From assembly GCF_009176705.1 (NCBI RefSeq), contig NZ_AP021846.1, forward strand, positions 3,194,001 through 3,258,000: a stretch of DNA of 64,000 nucleotides, given 5' to 3'. The position numbers were made by a program, and so were the translations under genes. Of the stretch, positions 28,558-38,604 are shown piece by piece. The stretch comes from Pseudoalteromonas sp. A25. GTDB lineage: Bacteria; Pseudomonadota; Gammaproteobacteria; Enterobacterales; Alteromonadaceae. Every line of letters starts with the position of its first letter. Position 1 is the stretch's first letter. A model generated the notes under the pieces. The model did not search any database, had not been told where the DNA came from, and worked only from the letters and a program-made list of their open reading frames with translations.

Positions 28558-28727
28558 TGACCAAAAGACCTCGAGGACTAGGTTAAAAATTTCTTATTTC
28601 AATAGTTTACAGTCTATACGGCACAAGTGAAATAATGATGACATAAATGGATAAAAGCCACAGAGAATACTTACCTAAGCAGGCGTCATTTCGTTATACT
28701 AAGCAGCGTAAATTTTTCGAGGTGATT

Positions 28728-29192
28728 ATGTTAGATATCGTGCTTTACCAACCTGAAATTCCACCCAATACCGGCAATATCATTCGCTTGTGCGCAAATA
28801 CAGGGTATGCGCTTCACTTAATAGAACCTTTGGGTTTTGACTGGGATGATAAACGTGTTAAACGTGCAGGCTTGGACTACCATGAATTTAGTCATGTAAA
28901 GCGCCATGCCTCATTCGAGGATTACTTAAAAGATTGCCAACCTAAGCGTGTCTTTGCCTGCACGACAAAAGGAACAAAATATCATCATCAACCTCAGTAC
29001 CAAGCTGGAGACTGTTTGCTATTCGGCCCTGAAACTCGTGGCCTTCCTGAGGAGATTATTTTTTCACTACCCGAAGAGCAGCGTCTGCGCATACCAATGC
29101 GTGCAGATAGCCGTAGTATGAATTTATCTAATGCGGTTGCGGTGTTTGTTTATGAGTCTTGGCGTCAATTAGACTTTATTAATGCAGTATAA
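28728..29192 (+). CDS. trmL: tRNA (cytidine/uridine-2'-O-)-methyltransferase TrmL
   Basis: Methylates the ribose of the wobble nucleotide of tRNA-Leu isoacceptors. 154 residues from ATG 28728, behind GAGGTGATT; the longer frame from 28647 would add 27 unrelated residues. SPOUT fold with the family start [20 protein letters not shown] and the C-terminal knot motifs [13 protein letters not shown] and [15 protein letters not shown]. The gene ends at the shared terminator with gpsA. Confidence 0.96.
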   Translation: MLDIVLYQPEIPPNTGNIIRLCANTGYALHLIEPLGFDWDDKRVKRAGLDYHEFSHVKRHASFEDYLKDCQPKRVFACTTKGTKYHHQPQYQAGDCLLFGPETRGLPEEIIFSLPEEQRLRIPMRADSRSMNLSNAVAVFVYESWRQLDFINAV

Positions 29193-29199
29193 AAATAAC

Positions 29200-29225
29200 A
29201 AAAAGCGGAGTTTACTCCGCTTTTT
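29200..29225. terminator. Bidirectional terminator between trmL and gpsA
   Basis: AAAAAGCGGAG and CTCCGCTTTTT pair perfectly around TTTA. The gpsA stop codon (29212-29214) is in the loop, so the last gpsA codons form part of the stem. Confidence 0.88.
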
Positions 29226-30219
29226 GTTCTCTACCAAGTAACGCCATTGCCGCTTCTTTTACATCTTTTTGTTGATATAAAACTTGATAAATTTGCTCTG
29301 TGATCGGCATTTCAATGCCACTTCTTTGAGCAAGTAGATACACTTCTTTGGTGTTACGGTAACCTTCAACGACTTGACCAATGCTTTGCATAGCTTCATC
29401 TACCGCCATTCCCTTACCCAAGGCTAAACCAAAACGACGATTACGCGATTGGTTATCAGTACAGGTTAAGATCAAATCACCCAAGCCAGCCATACCCATA
29501 AATGTTTCAGGACGCGCGCCAAGCGCTGTACCTAATCGACACAGTTCAGCCAAGCCACGTGTGATTAGTGCCGTGCGCGCGTTGGCACCAAAACCAAAAC
29601 CATCTGACATCCCCGCACCAATTGCAATAACGTTCTTAACCGCTCCGCCCAACTGAATACCGATAAAATCGTCATTGTTGTATACGCGAAACGAACGACC
29701 GCAATGGAGTAACTTAGCTAACTGTGCAGCAAAATGACTCTCAGTGGCAGCCACCGAAATGGCTGTTGGCAATCCAGCGGCCATTTCCTTTGCAAACGTT
29801 GGCCCTGATAATACCGCTAGCGGAACTTGCTCACCAAGTTGTTGTTGAGCAACTTCTTGCAACAAGCGTCCGGTGTCTGGTTCTAGGCCTTTTGTTGCCC
29901 AGGCAACTTTTGCATTAGGTAATAGGTGATCTCGCACCTTTACTAACGTATCAGCAAACGCGTGACTTGGTACAACCAGCAATACGATTTCACTTGCTGT
30001 TACAGCGTTAACTAAATCGCTCTCTAACGTTAAAGACTCAGGAAACTGACAATCAGGAAGGTAACGTTGATTTTTGCGCTCAGCTGCAAGCGTCGCAACG
30101 TCATCTTTGTTTCGCCCCCATAAAGTCACCTTGTGACCATTACGGGCAAAACAAATAGCAAGGGCGGTGCCATAAGACCCCGCCCCTAATACAGTTACAG
30201 CTGACTGAACTGAATTCAT
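29212..30219 (-). CDS. gpsA: Glycerol-3-phosphate dehydrogenase [NAD(P)+]
   Basis: Makes sn-glycerol 3-phosphate for phospholipid synthesis from dihydroxyacetone phosphate. 335 residues. NAD-binding motif [20 protein letters not shown] opens the protein. [35 protein letters not shown] with the catalytic Lys, and [13 protein letters not shown] follow. It is the last gene of the minus-strand run yibN-grxC-secB-gpsA, the same order as in E. coli, and is 3 bases from secB. Confidence 0.97.
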   Translation of the reverse strand: MNSVQSAVTVLGAGSYGTALAICFARNGHKVTLWGRNKDDVATLAAERKNQRYLPDCQFPESLTLESDLVNAVTASEIVLLVVPSHAFADTLVKVRDHLLPNAKVAWATKGLEPDTGRLLQEVAQQQLGEQVPLAVLSGPTFAKEMAAGLPTAISVAATESHFAAQLAKLLHCGRSFRVYNNDDFIGIQLGGAVKNVIAIGAGMSDGFGFGANARTALITRGLAELCRLGTALGARPETFMGMAGLGDLILTCTDNQSRNRRFGLALGKGMAVDEAMQSIGQVVEGYRNTKEVYLLAQRSGIEMPITEQIYQVLYQQKDVKEAAMALLGREQKAE

Positions 30220-30222
30220 TAC

Positions 30223-30708
30223 TTATGCGTCAGCAGTTTGCTCTGCTTGCGCTGCTCTTTGCTGCATATACTGAGCAAACAACGCATCAAAGTTCACTGG
30301 TGCTAAGTTTAACTGCGGGAATGTACCACGGTTCACTAGACTCGCTACCGCTTCACGAGCGTATGGGAACAAGATGTTCGGGCAAAATGCTCCTAACATG
30401 TGCGCCATTTGTACTTCTTCTAAATCTGCAATTGAGAAGATACCTGCTTGTTGAATTTCACATAAGAATGCAGTTTCTTCACCAATGTTTGCTGTTACCG
30501 TCAAAGACAGTACAACTTCAAATACGTTGTTATCTAGCTTGTCTGAACGGGTATCCATGTCTAGCTTAATTTCAGGAGTCCACTCTTTTTGGAAGATCGC
30601 TGGAGAATTTGGTGTTTCAAACGAAACATCTTTAGTGTAGATACGTTGGATATTAAACTGCGCTTCTTGTTGTTGTTCTGTCGCGGCATTTTGATTTTGT
30701 TCTGTCAT
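30223..30708 (-). CDS. secB: Protein-export chaperone SecB
   Basis: Tetrameric cytoplasmic chaperone that holds precursor proteins unfolded and delivers them to SecA. 161 residues. Typical motifs are [22 protein letters not shown], split by the conserved Pro-Asn, the [10 protein letters not shown] strand, and [20 protein letters not shown]. The first and last ~12 residues are low-complexity Gln/Ala-rich. Position between grxC and gpsA matches E. coli. Confidence 0.97.
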   Translation of the reverse strand: MTEQNQNAATEQQQEAQFNIQRIYTKDVSFETPNSPAIFQKEWTPEIKLDMDTRSDKLDNNVFEVVLSLTVTANIGEETAFLCEIQQAGIFSIADLEEVQMAHMLGAFCPNILFPYAREAVASLVNRGTFPQLNLAPVNFDALFAQYMQQRAAQAEQTADA

Positions 30709-30745
30709 GAGTGTTCCTAAATTCTTTGAATTTTATTTAATTTTC

Positions 30746-31003
30746 TTACAAGTTCAGCAAAGCGTTTAACTCGCCTTTTGCTTCGATAGCCATCATATCG
30801 TCACAGCCACCAATGTGATTATCATTGATAAAAATTTGTGGCACAGTGTAACCACCATTGGCTTTTTCTATCATCTGCTCACGTAATTCTGGTCGCTGGC
30901 CAATATCGTACTCTGTGTATGTTACACCTTTTGCATCTAGCAGCGCCTTAGCTCTGTGACAAAACGGACAATAATCTTTTGTGTAAATTACAACCTCAGT
31001 CAT
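30746..31003 (-). CDS. grxC: Glutaredoxin 3
   Basis: Glutathione-dependent dithiol oxidoreductase of the cytoplasm. 85 residues from ATG 31003, preceded by AGGAGCC; the longer frame to 31054 runs into the yibN gene and is rejected. Active site CPFCHRAK (the common form is CPYC), cis-proline in YTVPQIF, and glutathione-binding GGCDDMMA. It begins 12 bases after the upstream rhodanese gene. Confidence 0.96.
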   Translation of the reverse strand: MTEVVIYTKDYCPFCHRAKALLDAKGVTYTEYDIGQRPELREQMIEKANGGYTVPQIFINDNHIGGCDDMMAIEAKGELNALLNL

Positions 31004-31014
31004 AAAGGCTCCTA

Positions 31015-31446
31015 TTATTTTCCAGTCGTGGTCGGCAGCCCAGCACTTTGCCATGCGCCCATTCCACCATTAAGCACGTATACATGCTCAAAACCTGCTT
31101 TGTGCATTGTGTTAGCAATTCCTGAGGCAGTCATCCCCGTGGTACACACCAATATAATGGGTTTACTTTTTTGTTTTTCAAGCCCTGCAAAATCACTTTG
31201 TTTTGCCTTTTCTGCGCTTAGCTGCACAGCTCCAGCAATCCTACCCGCATTAAACTCTTTGGCGGAACGAATATCGACGACTTGACCACCTTCACGGTTA
31301 ACCAATAAAGTTAATTGTTGAGGATTCACCTGCACGATGGCTGAAAACTTACTTTTAAACCAGCTTGCCACTATCATAACGACAAGGGCTAACCAAATAA
31401 CGCTTAAAATCGCGTTGTTGCTTATAAATTCGATGTATTGTTCCAT
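31015..31446 (-). CDS. Membrane-anchored rhodanese-domain protein (YibN type)
   Basis: 143 residues. One N-terminal membrane helix (AILSVIWLALVVMIVASWF) is followed by a cytoplasmic single rhodanese domain with VVDIRSAKEFNAGRIAGA and the active cysteine in the loop ILVCTTGMTASG. Sulfurtransferase or thiol-related activity is likely; the substrate is unknown. It is first in the minus-strand operon with grxC, secB and gpsA, as yibN is in E. coli. It is divergent from gpmI over 292 bases. Confidence 0.92.
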   Translation of the reverse strand: MEQYIEFISNNAILSVIWLALVVMIVASWFKSKFSAIVQVNPQQLTLLVNREGGQVVDIRSAKEFNAGRIAGAVQLSAEKAKQSDFAGLEKQKSKPIILVCTTGMTASGIANTMHKAGFEHVYVLNGGMGAWQSAGLPTTTGK

Positions 31447-31738
31447 GCACCTTCCAACTTAACTTTCTAATGTGCGATTTTAACTCACTTCACACACCCA
31501 TATTATGAATAGCCCAGCAGTATACATTTTGCGTTCGTTTGGGTATAGCCCTTTGTCTTAACATCCAGCGCATATCCCCTCTCACAAGCAGTTAAACTGA
31601 TAAATAGTTGAGGATAAATCATAGCAACAGGGCTGAATTTTTACGCAAAACAAGGTATGCTAGGCCAACTGTTGTGTCGCGCTAATGTGCCCACCTTTTC
31701 CTGTGCACATGTGTTAAATTAGTTCTAAAGGAGCCCAA

Positions 31739-33283
31739 ATGACTGCACAAAAAAAACCACTTGTTCTAATGATTTTAGACGGTTGGGGTTATAGAGAAGA
31801 AAGCGAAAGTAACGCTATTTTAGCAGCCAATACCCCTGTGCTAGATCATTTATGGCAAACAAAGCCTCGAACTTTGATTTCTGGTTCAGGGCTCGATGTG
31901 GGCCTTCCTGATGGTCAAATGGGTAACTCTGAGGTTGGACACGTTAATTTAGGTGCAGGACGTATCGTATACCAAGACTTTACCCGCATTACTAAAGCGA
32001 TTGAAGACGGAGAGTTTGAGCACAACCCTGTGTTAGTTGAGAGCATTGATAAAGCGGTTAAAGCCGATAAAGCCGTTCATTTAATGGGCCTTTTAAGCCC
32101 AGGTGGTGTACATAGCCATGAAGATCATATCATTGCAGCTATTAAACTCGCAGCAAGGCGCGGTGCAAAAGCCGTTTACTTCCACGCATTTTTAGACGGT
32201 CGAGATACGCCTCCACGTAGCGCTCAAGTGTCTATTGAGCGAGTCGAAAAACTATTTTCAGAACTAAAATGTGGTCGCCTTGCATCAATCGTTGGCCGCT
32301 ACTATGCAATGGACAGAGATAACCGTTGGGAGCGCATAGAAGCAGCTTACAACCTGATGGTGAGCGCACAGGCACAGTACACTTATGCGGATGGTGTAAC
32401 GGCACTGAATGCAGCATATGAGCGCGACGAGAATGATGAATTTGTCAAAGCCAGTGTTATTCAACCAAAAGGGAGTGACGCTGCCACAATAAATGATGGC
32501 GACACCCTGATATTCATGAACTTTAGAGCCGATAGAGCGCGTCAAATGACACGCACATTTGTAGACCAACAGTTCAATGGGTTTACCAAGCAAGTCTCAC
32601 CTCAGTTAAGCGCATTTGTCATGATGACTGAGTACGCTGCAGATATAGATGCGCCGGTGGCATTCGCTCCTGAAGCACTGACGAACGTACTTGGTGAGTG
32701 GCTAGCTAAACATAACAAAACGCAACTGCGTATCTCTGAAACTGAAAAATATGCACACGTGACGTTTTTCTTCAGCGGAGGCAAAGAAGATGAGTTTGAA
32801 GGCGAAAAGCGTGAACTGATCCCATCACCACAAGTGGCCACTTACGATCTGCAACCTGAGATGAACTCTGCGTTACTTACCGACAAATTGGTAGAAGCCA
32901 TTCACAGCGGTGCTTATGATGTTATTGTTTGTAACTATCCTAATGGCGATATGGTTGGCCACTCCGGCGTATTCAGTGCTGCAGTAAAAGCCTGCGAAGC
33001 CGTTGATCAGTGTATTGGTCGAGTCGTTGAAGCGCTTGAGCAGGTGGGCGGCGAAGCACTGATCACAGCAGATCATGGTAACGCTGAGCAAATGACTAAT
33101 GCAAAAACAGGCCAAGCTCACACTGCACATACCTCAGAACCAGTGCCATTTATTTACATTGGCCGAGATGCGGTACCACATGATGGAAAAACCCTCAGTG
33201 ATGTTGCGCCAACCATGTTGCACTTACTTGGGATGGAGCAACCGAGTGAAATGACTGGCACGCCTATCATGACCTTGAAATAA
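31739..33283 (+). CDS. gpmI: 2,3-bisphosphoglycerate-independent phosphoglycerate mutase
   Basis: Interconverts 3- and 2-phosphoglycerate in glycolysis using two manganese ions. 514 residues, family norm. It starts [15 protein letters not shown], with the phosphoserine S64 in [12 protein letters not shown]. Metal ligands lie in [14 protein letters not shown] and in [11 protein letters not shown], and [10 protein letters not shown] is also conserved. AGGAG stands 7 bases before the ATG. envC follows after 2 bases, the conserved gpmI-envC pair. Confidence 0.98.
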   Translation: MTAQKKPLVLMILDGWGYREESESNAILAANTPVLDHLWQTKPRTLISGSGLDVGLPDGQMGNSEVGHVNLGAGRIVYQDFTRITKAIEDGEFEHNPVLVESIDKAVKADKAVHLMGLLSPGGVHSHEDHIIAAIKLAARRGAKAVYFHAFLDGRDTPPRSAQVSIERVEKLFSELKCGRLASIVGRYYAMDRDNRWERIEAAYNLMVSAQAQYTYADGVTALNAAYERDENDEFVKASVIQPKGSDAATINDGDTLIFMNFRADRARQMTRTFVDQQFNGFTKQVSPQLSAFVMMTEYAADIDAPVAFAPEALTNVLGEWLAKHNKTQLRISETEKYAHVTFFFSGGKEDEFEGEKRELIPSPQVATYDLQPEMNSALLTDKLVEAIHSGAYDVIVCNYPNGDMVGHSGVFSAAVKACEAVDQCIGRVVEALEQVGGEALITADHGNAEQMTNAKTGQAHTAHTSEPVPFIYIGRDAVPHDGKTLSDVAPTMLHLLGMEQPSEMTGTPIMTLK

Positions 33284-33285
33284 CG

Positions 33286-34419
33286 ATGCTTAATTTGCCC
33301 AGTAAGTTATTTGCGCTTGGCATATCATTGGTGGTTACCTCGGTGGCCGCCAATGAGTCTAGAACCAAGCAAGATTTAACTGAAGTACAACAAGAGCTCA
33401 AAAAGAGCCAAAAAAACTACCAACAGCAACGAGATAATATCGCGGCGTTGCGTGCAAAACTCAAAGCACAAGAATTAGATATTGCAAAAAATTCAAAGGC
33501 ACTATCATTAACCAGACGTGGTATTGCTGAAAACCAACAACACCAGTACACCTTGCAAAATGAGGCCAAAAGTCTAGAAAACAAAAAGCAACGCTTACAA
33601 AAACTGCTTGCTGCGCAACTCAAAAGTGCCTATATGACGGGTAGCCATGACTATTCAAAAATGCTCTTAAACCAAGAGCAAAGTGCGACTTTAGAGCGAA
33701 CTATCAGTTACTATGACTACTTCAATAAAGCGAGAATAACGCAGCTAGAAGAGCTGAAACAAGTTTTCTTCGAACTAGCGAAAAACCAACAACAGCTTGA
33801 ACGTAAGCAAACACAATTAGCTCAACTAAGAGAACAACAAGAACAACGACAAACAGCACTTGTCGCACGCCAAGAAGAGCGCCAAGTACATCTGCAAACG
33901 CTCAATAAAGCATTGCAACAAACCGCACAAGCTATCGACTATTTAAAAGAAAACGAACAAACATTGCTTAGCACACTCGAAGAGCTAGCGAGCATTCAAC
34001 AGCCCGAGGAAGTGGTCCTAGATGGCCTAACACAGAGCAAAGGACAGCTACAATGGCCAAGTCAGGGACGTTTACGTCACCGCTTTGGACAACGTAAACA
34101 TGCGGGGATGAGCTGGAAAGGAGTCGTTATTCAAGCCCAAGCAGGCACACCTGTTAACAGCATAAAGCAGGGCCAAGTGGTTTATGCCGATTGGCTAAAT
34201 GGCTTTGGCTGGGTCATGGTTGTTGACCATGGAAAAGGGTTTATGAGCCTTTATGGCCACACTCAAACACTACTAAAAGATGTTGGTGATATCGTCAATG
34301 CGGGTGAAACCATCGCGTTAGTTGGCCAAAGCGGCGGACAAATTCGATCTGGTCTATACTTCGAAATACGGCATAAGGGAAGCGCTGTCGATCCGGTAAA
34401 ATGGTGTAAAGCAAGTTAA
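33286..34419 (+). CDS. envC: Murein hydrolase activator EnvC
   Basis: Periplasmic factor that activates amidases AmiA/AmiB at the division septum. 377 residues. A signal peptide (FALGISLVVTSVAANE) is followed by a long coiled coil to about residue 240, then a LytM (M23-like) domain. The zinc ligands are degenerate: the H-x-G-x-D site reads HAGMSWKG, the second site YGHTQ, and the last His is replaced in LYFEIRHKG. That is as expected for a non-catalytic activator. It is coupled to gpmI and followed closely by the S41 protease. Confidence 0.95.
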   Translation: MLNLPSKLFALGISLVVTSVAANESRTKQDLTEVQQELKKSQKNYQQQRDNIAALRAKLKAQELDIAKNSKALSLTRRGIAENQQHQYTLQNEAKSLENKKQRLQKLLAAQLKSAYMTGSHDYSKMLLNQEQSATLERTISYYDYFNKARITQLEELKQVFFELAKNQQQLERKQTQLAQLREQQEQRQTALVARQEERQVHLQTLNKALQQTAQAIDYLKENEQTLLSTLEELASIQQPEEVVLDGLTQSKGQLQWPSQGRLRHRFGQRKHAGMSWKGVVIQAQAGTPVNSIKQGQVVYADWLNGFGWVMVVDHGKGFMSLYGHTQTLLKDVGDIVNAGETIALVGQSGGQIRSGLYFEIRHKGSAVDPVKWCKAS

Positions 34420-34457
34420 TTGATTAACCCGTGCTGCACCAACACTTGGAGCAGCAC

Positions 34458-35684
34458 ATGAACATATTTTTTCGTATAAAATGCACTTGCAAACGCGTTT
34501 ATCAAAGTTGGGGCTTACTCGCCCTTAGCATACTGCTATGCCTAAGTTTTGCCACGCCCAATGCGTTTGCAAAGCAACACTACACCGAAGAGCAAGTTGA
34601 AGAGATCTTGTTTCACATTCATGCCTACTATGTTGAAGATTTGGTGCTCAGCCACATTGATAAAAACAACTTTGAGCAATTACTTGCGCAACTAGACCCT
34701 TATTCGAAATATCTCTCTGAAGCCGAACTCGAAGCTATTTTTAGTGCTGCAAATGGACGCTATACAGGGATAGGGATTGAGGTTGAAGAAATAGCTAATC
34801 ACGTTGTTATTATCAATACCCTGCCAGGTTCACCTGCAGATATTGCGGGCATTGAAGGTGGTGATAAGCTAGTGGCCATTAACAACCATGACGTAACAAA
34901 CAAAGACATTGCTTATGTGTCTAAGCTACTGCAAAAAGCAGAGTACTCAATCATTAAAGTTACTGTAGAGAGAAAAGCACAGCAACTGACACTGGCACTA
35001 CGTCGTCAAGAAATTAACCTAGAGAGCGTCACTAGCCTGTTACTTAGTAATGGCAATGGTTACCTTTCATTGAATGGCTTTAACAATAACACTTACCATG
35101 ATGTCGCTCGGCATCTAAACCGCTTGAGACTCGAAAATGGCGAAGCACTCAGTGGCTTAATAATTGACTTAAGAGATAATCCCGGTGGCACCCTTACGAG
35201 CGCCGTTGCCATCTCAGATCTGTTTTTGGATGCCGGTACCATCGTGTCAACGCAAGGGCGATTTTATGATGCCAATCAGCACTTTAGTGCTCAACAAGGC
35301 GATGTACTCAATGGTGCTCCCGTGGTTGTAATGATCAATGAAAATTCAGCCTCCGCCGCAGAAATACTAGCCGGCGCACTGCAAGATAATCGTCGGGCCA
35401 TCGTCGTTGGAACCCCTTCTTTTGGTAAAGGCTCCGTGCAATCACTCATACCTATCGGCAATGGTACCACCGCACTTAAACTGACCACTGCGCGCTACTA
35501 CACTCCATCTGGGCGTTCCATTGAAGGCGTTGGTATTGAACCGGATATCCCTCTTACGCAGCAAGTGCTTTCACATTTAAGTAAAAGCGCTATAATGACT
35601 GGCGAACAAACAGCCAAAAAAGAGCATTTAGCTAGACTAGACTCTCATTTAACTGATGCAAGAAAGTTACTTAAAAAACATTAA
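34458..35684 (+). CDS. S41-family carboxy-terminal processing peptidase
   Basis: Exported serine protease, 408 residues from ATG 34458 (GGAG 8 bases upstream). N-terminal signal helix (LLALSILLCLSFATPNAFA), then a CtpA-like N-domain, a PDZ domain (VIINTLPGSPADIAGIEGGD) and the catalytic S41 domain with Ser in the NSASAAEILAGALQD motif and Lys in PSFGKGSVQSLIP. PDZ-proteases of this type trim periplasmic proteins, including peptidoglycan hydrolases. Downstream of envC and upstream of the deacetylase gene, a cell-wall role is likely. The gene symbol is not certain. Confidence 0.92.
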   Translation: MNIFFRIKCTCKRVYQSWGLLALSILLCLSFATPNAFAKQHYTEEQVEEILFHIHAYYVEDLVLSHIDKNNFEQLLAQLDPYSKYLSEAELEAIFSAANGRYTGIGIEVEEIANHVVIINTLPGSPADIAGIEGGDKLVAINNHDVTNKDIAYVSKLLQKAEYSIIKVTVERKAQQLTLALRRQEINLESVTSLLLSNGNGYLSLNGFNNNTYHDVARHLNRLRLENGEALSGLIIDLRDNPGGTLTSAVAISDLFLDAGTIVSTQGRFYDANQHFSAQQGDVLNGAPVVVMINENSASAAEILAGALQDNRRAIVVGTPSFGKGSVQSLIPIGNGTTALKLTTARYYTPSGRSIEGVGIEPDIPLTQQVLSHLSKSAIMTGEQTAKKEHLARLDSHLTDARKLLKKH

Positions 35685-35718
35685 ATTATAATTATTAAAA
35701 ACAATAAGAAATGGGACT

Positions 35719-36495
35719 GTGCGACGCATATACTGGGGACTTTTAGCGCTGTGGCTGATGGCTTTGCCAAGCGCTGCAAAACAAATAGCCATTGTTATAG
35801 ATGATATTGGCAACCACAAACGAGATTTACAGCTGCTGGAATTACCCGGCCAGCTGTCGTTTTCTATTTTACCTCATACGCCGTATTCTCAGCAATTTGC
35901 GTTTTTGGCCAGCCAGCAAAGCAAGGAACTTCTACTGCATGTACCCATGCAGTCACTGCAAAATAAAGCGCTTGGTCCAGGTGCACTCACTTTAGAGATG
36001 AATAAATGGCAGTTACAAAGTACCTTAGGGCACGCTTTAGCTACGTTACCGCAAGTAAAAGGCATTAATAACCACATGGGCTCTGCACTAACACAATTTG
36101 TTGAGCCAATGAAATGGACGATGGAAGTTTTAAAAAGACGCGGACTGTTTTTTCTCGATAGCCGCACAACAGAGCATACTCAGGCCCAGACAGTCGCCAA
36201 CTTATATGGTGTTGAAAATATTAGTCGTCATATATTTTTAGATAATATTACGACCACTGAATCATTGAGATCACAATTTGAAGCTTTAAAACAAAAAGCT
36301 GATTCAGAAAATTTTGCCATCGCCATCGCGCACCCCTACCCCGAAACGGTCGCTTTTTTGACAATGGCTTTACCAGAGCTTAAAGCGCAAGGTTATGAAT
36401 TAGTCCCCGTTTCACAATTAGTTGAGTCCAAATATATTCAACTAGCCGAGCATAATAAACCTCAAGCACGCTTTTTTATCCCAACCAGCGATTAG
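35719..36495 (+). CDS. Divergent polysaccharide deacetylase family protein (YibQ type)
   Basis: 258 residues from GTG 35719. Signal peptide (IYWGLLALWLMALPSAA), then IAIVIDDIGNHKRDLQLLEL, LSFSILPHTPYS, ELLLHVPMQ, INNHMGSALTQ and FFLDSRTTEHTQAQ, the motif series of the DUF610/YibQ divergent deacetylase family. The metal-type Asp pair (DD) and His are kept. The substrate is unknown; a periplasmic glycan or murein role is implied by its place after envC and the S41 protease. It ends the gpmI-envC-ctp operon. Confidence 0.9.
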   Translation: MRRIYWGLLALWLMALPSAAKQIAIVIDDIGNHKRDLQLLELPGQLSFSILPHTPYSQQFAFLASQQSKELLLHVPMQSLQNKALGPGALTLEMNKWQLQSTLGHALATLPQVKGINNHMGSALTQFVEPMKWTMEVLKRRGLFFLDSRTTEHTQAQTVANLYGVENISRHIFLDNITTTESLRSQFEALKQKADSENFAIAIAHPYPETVAFLTMALPELKAQGYELVPVSQLVESKYIQLAEHNKPQARFFIPTSD

Positions 36496-36759
36496 CAGCC
36501 AATCTAGTCGACTAACTTCGAGTTTTAATCGTTGTTTTGAAACAATAAATGCAGCGCTCAGACACTATCAGTCTCTTTTTGCTGCTAATCACACGCAATG
36601 AAACACATCAACATCAGCAATAGAAAATTAGCTTTAAGGCATAGGTTCATCGCCACTTAAGTCGCATAGTTTGATCTCGATTTATGCACAGCGCAAAAAT
36701 GTACGTTATAACTAAGATATACATATTTAAGTGCAAACCCAATTCAGCTAGAGGAAATA

Positions 36760-37182
36760 ATGATGTTAAACACTGTTGCCGATCTGATGACAGCCGATCC
36801 CTTTGCAGTTTCACTCAAAGCATCACTAAAAGATGCCCACGATTTAATGCGAGAGAAAAACATTCGCCATATTCCAGTTATTGACGAGCAGGGTATTTTG
36901 CAAGGCATGCTGACTCAGAAAATAATGATCGCAAAAGTAATGGGGATTATGGCAACGTATGGAGCAAATGCTCTGGAAAGAAAAGAGAAGTATACCGTTG
37001 TTGAAGACATAATGGCCACCGACTTTGCGAGTATCAAGCCCGAGCAAAACCTTGCGCAAGTGGCTGATTTTTTTGTTAGCAACCGTCATGGCTGTATGCC
37101 TGTTGTCGATGAAAACAACAAATTATTAGGGATTTTAACCTCTTCTGACTTTGTGCGTCTGGCCGCAGCGCTACTATCGTAA
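36760..37182 (+). CDS. CBS-pair domain protein
   Basis: 140 residues made almost only of two CBS motifs: VADLMTADPFAVSLKAS ... RHIPVIDEQGILQGMLT and VEDIMATDFASIKPEQN ... CMPVVDENNKLLGILTSSDF. Such stand-alone pairs bind adenine nucleotides and regulate partners. Nothing adjacent tells which partner. Two ATGs (36760 and 36763) follow GAGGAAAT; the second has the better spacing. The 264-base gap upstream has no gene, only AT-rich sequence with a possible -10 (TATACA). Confidence 0.9.
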   Translation: MMLNTVADLMTADPFAVSLKASLKDAHDLMREKNIRHIPVIDEQGILQGMLTQKIMIAKVMGIMATYGANALERKEKYTVVEDIMATDFASIKPEQNLAQVADFFVSNRHGCMPVVDENNKLLGILTSSDFVRLAAALLS

Positions 37183-37190
37183 CACGTATT

Positions 37191-37219
37191 TTGGCAATGC
37201 TAGCAGCTAGCATTGCCAA
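37191..37219. repeat. Perfect 13-bp hairpin between convergent genes
   Basis: TTGGCAATGCTAG and CTAGCATTGCCAA around CAG. It lies between the CBS gene and pepB stops. No T tract follows on either strand. Confidence 0.8.
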
Positions 37220-37227
37220 GCAAACAC

Positions 37228-38523
37228 TTAGGCCTTTTCAGCTAACGTGCGCGCCACCGTTCTCATTCCTAAAGTTGTAGCGCCAGCGGCCCATTGACTC
37301 CCCGCATTGTTTTGAAACGCTGCAGCTAAATCAATGTGTACCCAGCCTTTACCTTCGTTTGGCACAAAACGCGACAAGAACCCAGCGGCATTTGAGGCAC
37401 CACCAAATCCACCGCCTTTTTGTGCACGACTGTTTGCGGTATCAGCATAAGCTGATGGGCAGTTGTTCTGATGCCACTTTTCAAGCGGTAAGGGCCATGC
37501 CGCTTCAAATTCTTCACCAGCAAACTGCTGAACATCACCAACTAACTCTTTATCTAAACCAAATAACGCGTTGTATTCTTGACCAACCGCGACTAACGCA
37601 GCCCCGGTGAGCGTTGCCGCATCGATAATAAGCTCTGCGCCAGTTTCACCTGCAGCCATTAAACCATCGGCCAGCACTAAACGGCCTTCAGCATCAGTAT
37701 TAACAATCTCAACGGTTGTGCCATTTTTATACGTTAAAATATCACCCAATTTGTATGCATGACCTGAGATCAGGTTCTCAGCACAGCACAAAAACAGCTT
37801 AATACGCTTATTTATACCACGCTGAATAGCCAACGCTAAGCCTGCAGTGACCGTTGCAGCTCCCCCCATGTCGCACTTCATACCCAGCATTCCTTCACTG
37901 GGTTTAATAGAGTAGCCACCCGAATCAAACGTGATACCTTTACCTACTAACGCAGCACTCACTGGCGCATCAGCATTGCCAGTTGGGTTATAATCAAGCT
38001 CTAACAATACAGGCGGACGCTCACTACCGCGGCCGACTTCATGAATACCTATCCACTGTTGCTCAAGTAATGCTTTGCCTTTAATAATTTGATAGCTGAC
38101 ATGCTCTGGCGCGAGAGATTGAATGAACTCAGCCGCTTTACCCGCTAAACTTTCTGGGTAGATATCCTCTGCGGTCCCATTGATCATTTGTCGAGCCCAT
38201 GTTGCCGATGTTTGCAAAGCAGCCAACTCATTCATATCTGATTGCGCATTGTCTACAAAAGTCACACCTGCTAATTGCTTGGGGCTTACAAAGCCTTGAT
38301 AAAACGCCCACTGCGACTCTGTGCACCACTGCTCGCCTTGCAGCTGTACTTGCGTGATCCCTTGTTGAGCAAGTGTTCTGGCCGCTTTTTGAATATTTTT
38401 GAGCGTTTCACTTTCATTTAAGTGAACCGTTGCACCTTGGTTATCAAAAGATAAAGAAGCACCGGCTCCCCAATGTGGCGCAGCGGCCTCTTCACTTAAA
38501 CGAACAATAAATTTGTCAGACAT
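37228..38523 (-). CDS. pepB: Aminopeptidase PepB (M17 family)
   Basis: Leucyl-aminopeptidase-type enzyme with a two-metal centre. 431 residues from ATG 38523 (MSDKFIVRLSEEAA); the longer frame to 38577 adds 18 unlikely residues. Metal and catalytic motifs are GKGITFDSGGYSIKPS, MKCDMGGAATV and the M17 signature NTDAEGRLVLAD. The length and the sequence after the signature fit PepB better than PepA. It probably degrades peptides, including Cys-Gly types, in the cytoplasm. Divergent from sfsA over 81 bases. Confidence 0.93.
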   Translation of the reverse strand: MSDKFIVRLSEEAAAPHWGAGASLSFDNQGATVHLNESETLKNIQKAARTLAQQGITQVQLQGEQWCTESQWAFYQGFVSPKQLAGVTFVDNAQSDMNELAALQTSATWARQMINGTAEDIYPESLAGKAAEFIQSLAPEHVSYQIIKGKALLEQQWIGIHEVGRGSERPPVLLELDYNPTGNADAPVSAALVGKGITFDSGGYSIKPSEGMLGMKCDMGGAATVTAGLALAIQRGINKRIKLFLCCAENLISGHAYKLGDILTYKNGTTVEIVNTDAEGRLVLADGLMAAGETGAELIIDAATLTGAALVAVGQEYNALFGLDKELVGDVQQFAGEEFEAAWPLPLEKWHQNNCPSAYADTANSRAQKGGGFGGASNAAGFLSRFVPNEGKGWVHIDLAAAFQNNAGSQWAAGATTLGMRTVARTLAEKA

Positions 38524-38604
38524 AATCCTATATTCTCTTGCACTTGTTAGTGTCCTAAAGTGTACACTAGTGCGCATATAGCCCCAACCTAATGCGATTA
38601 ATCA

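Noticed and set aside
33286..34419. Frameshift or damage in EnvC because zinc ligands are missing
   Set aside because: EnvC family LytM domains are naturally degenerate, and the frame is intact at normal length.
36684..36884. Small coding frame before the CBS gene
   Set aside because: It has no ribosome site or recognisable protein features and overlaps the CBS gene in another frame, so it is a shadow frame.
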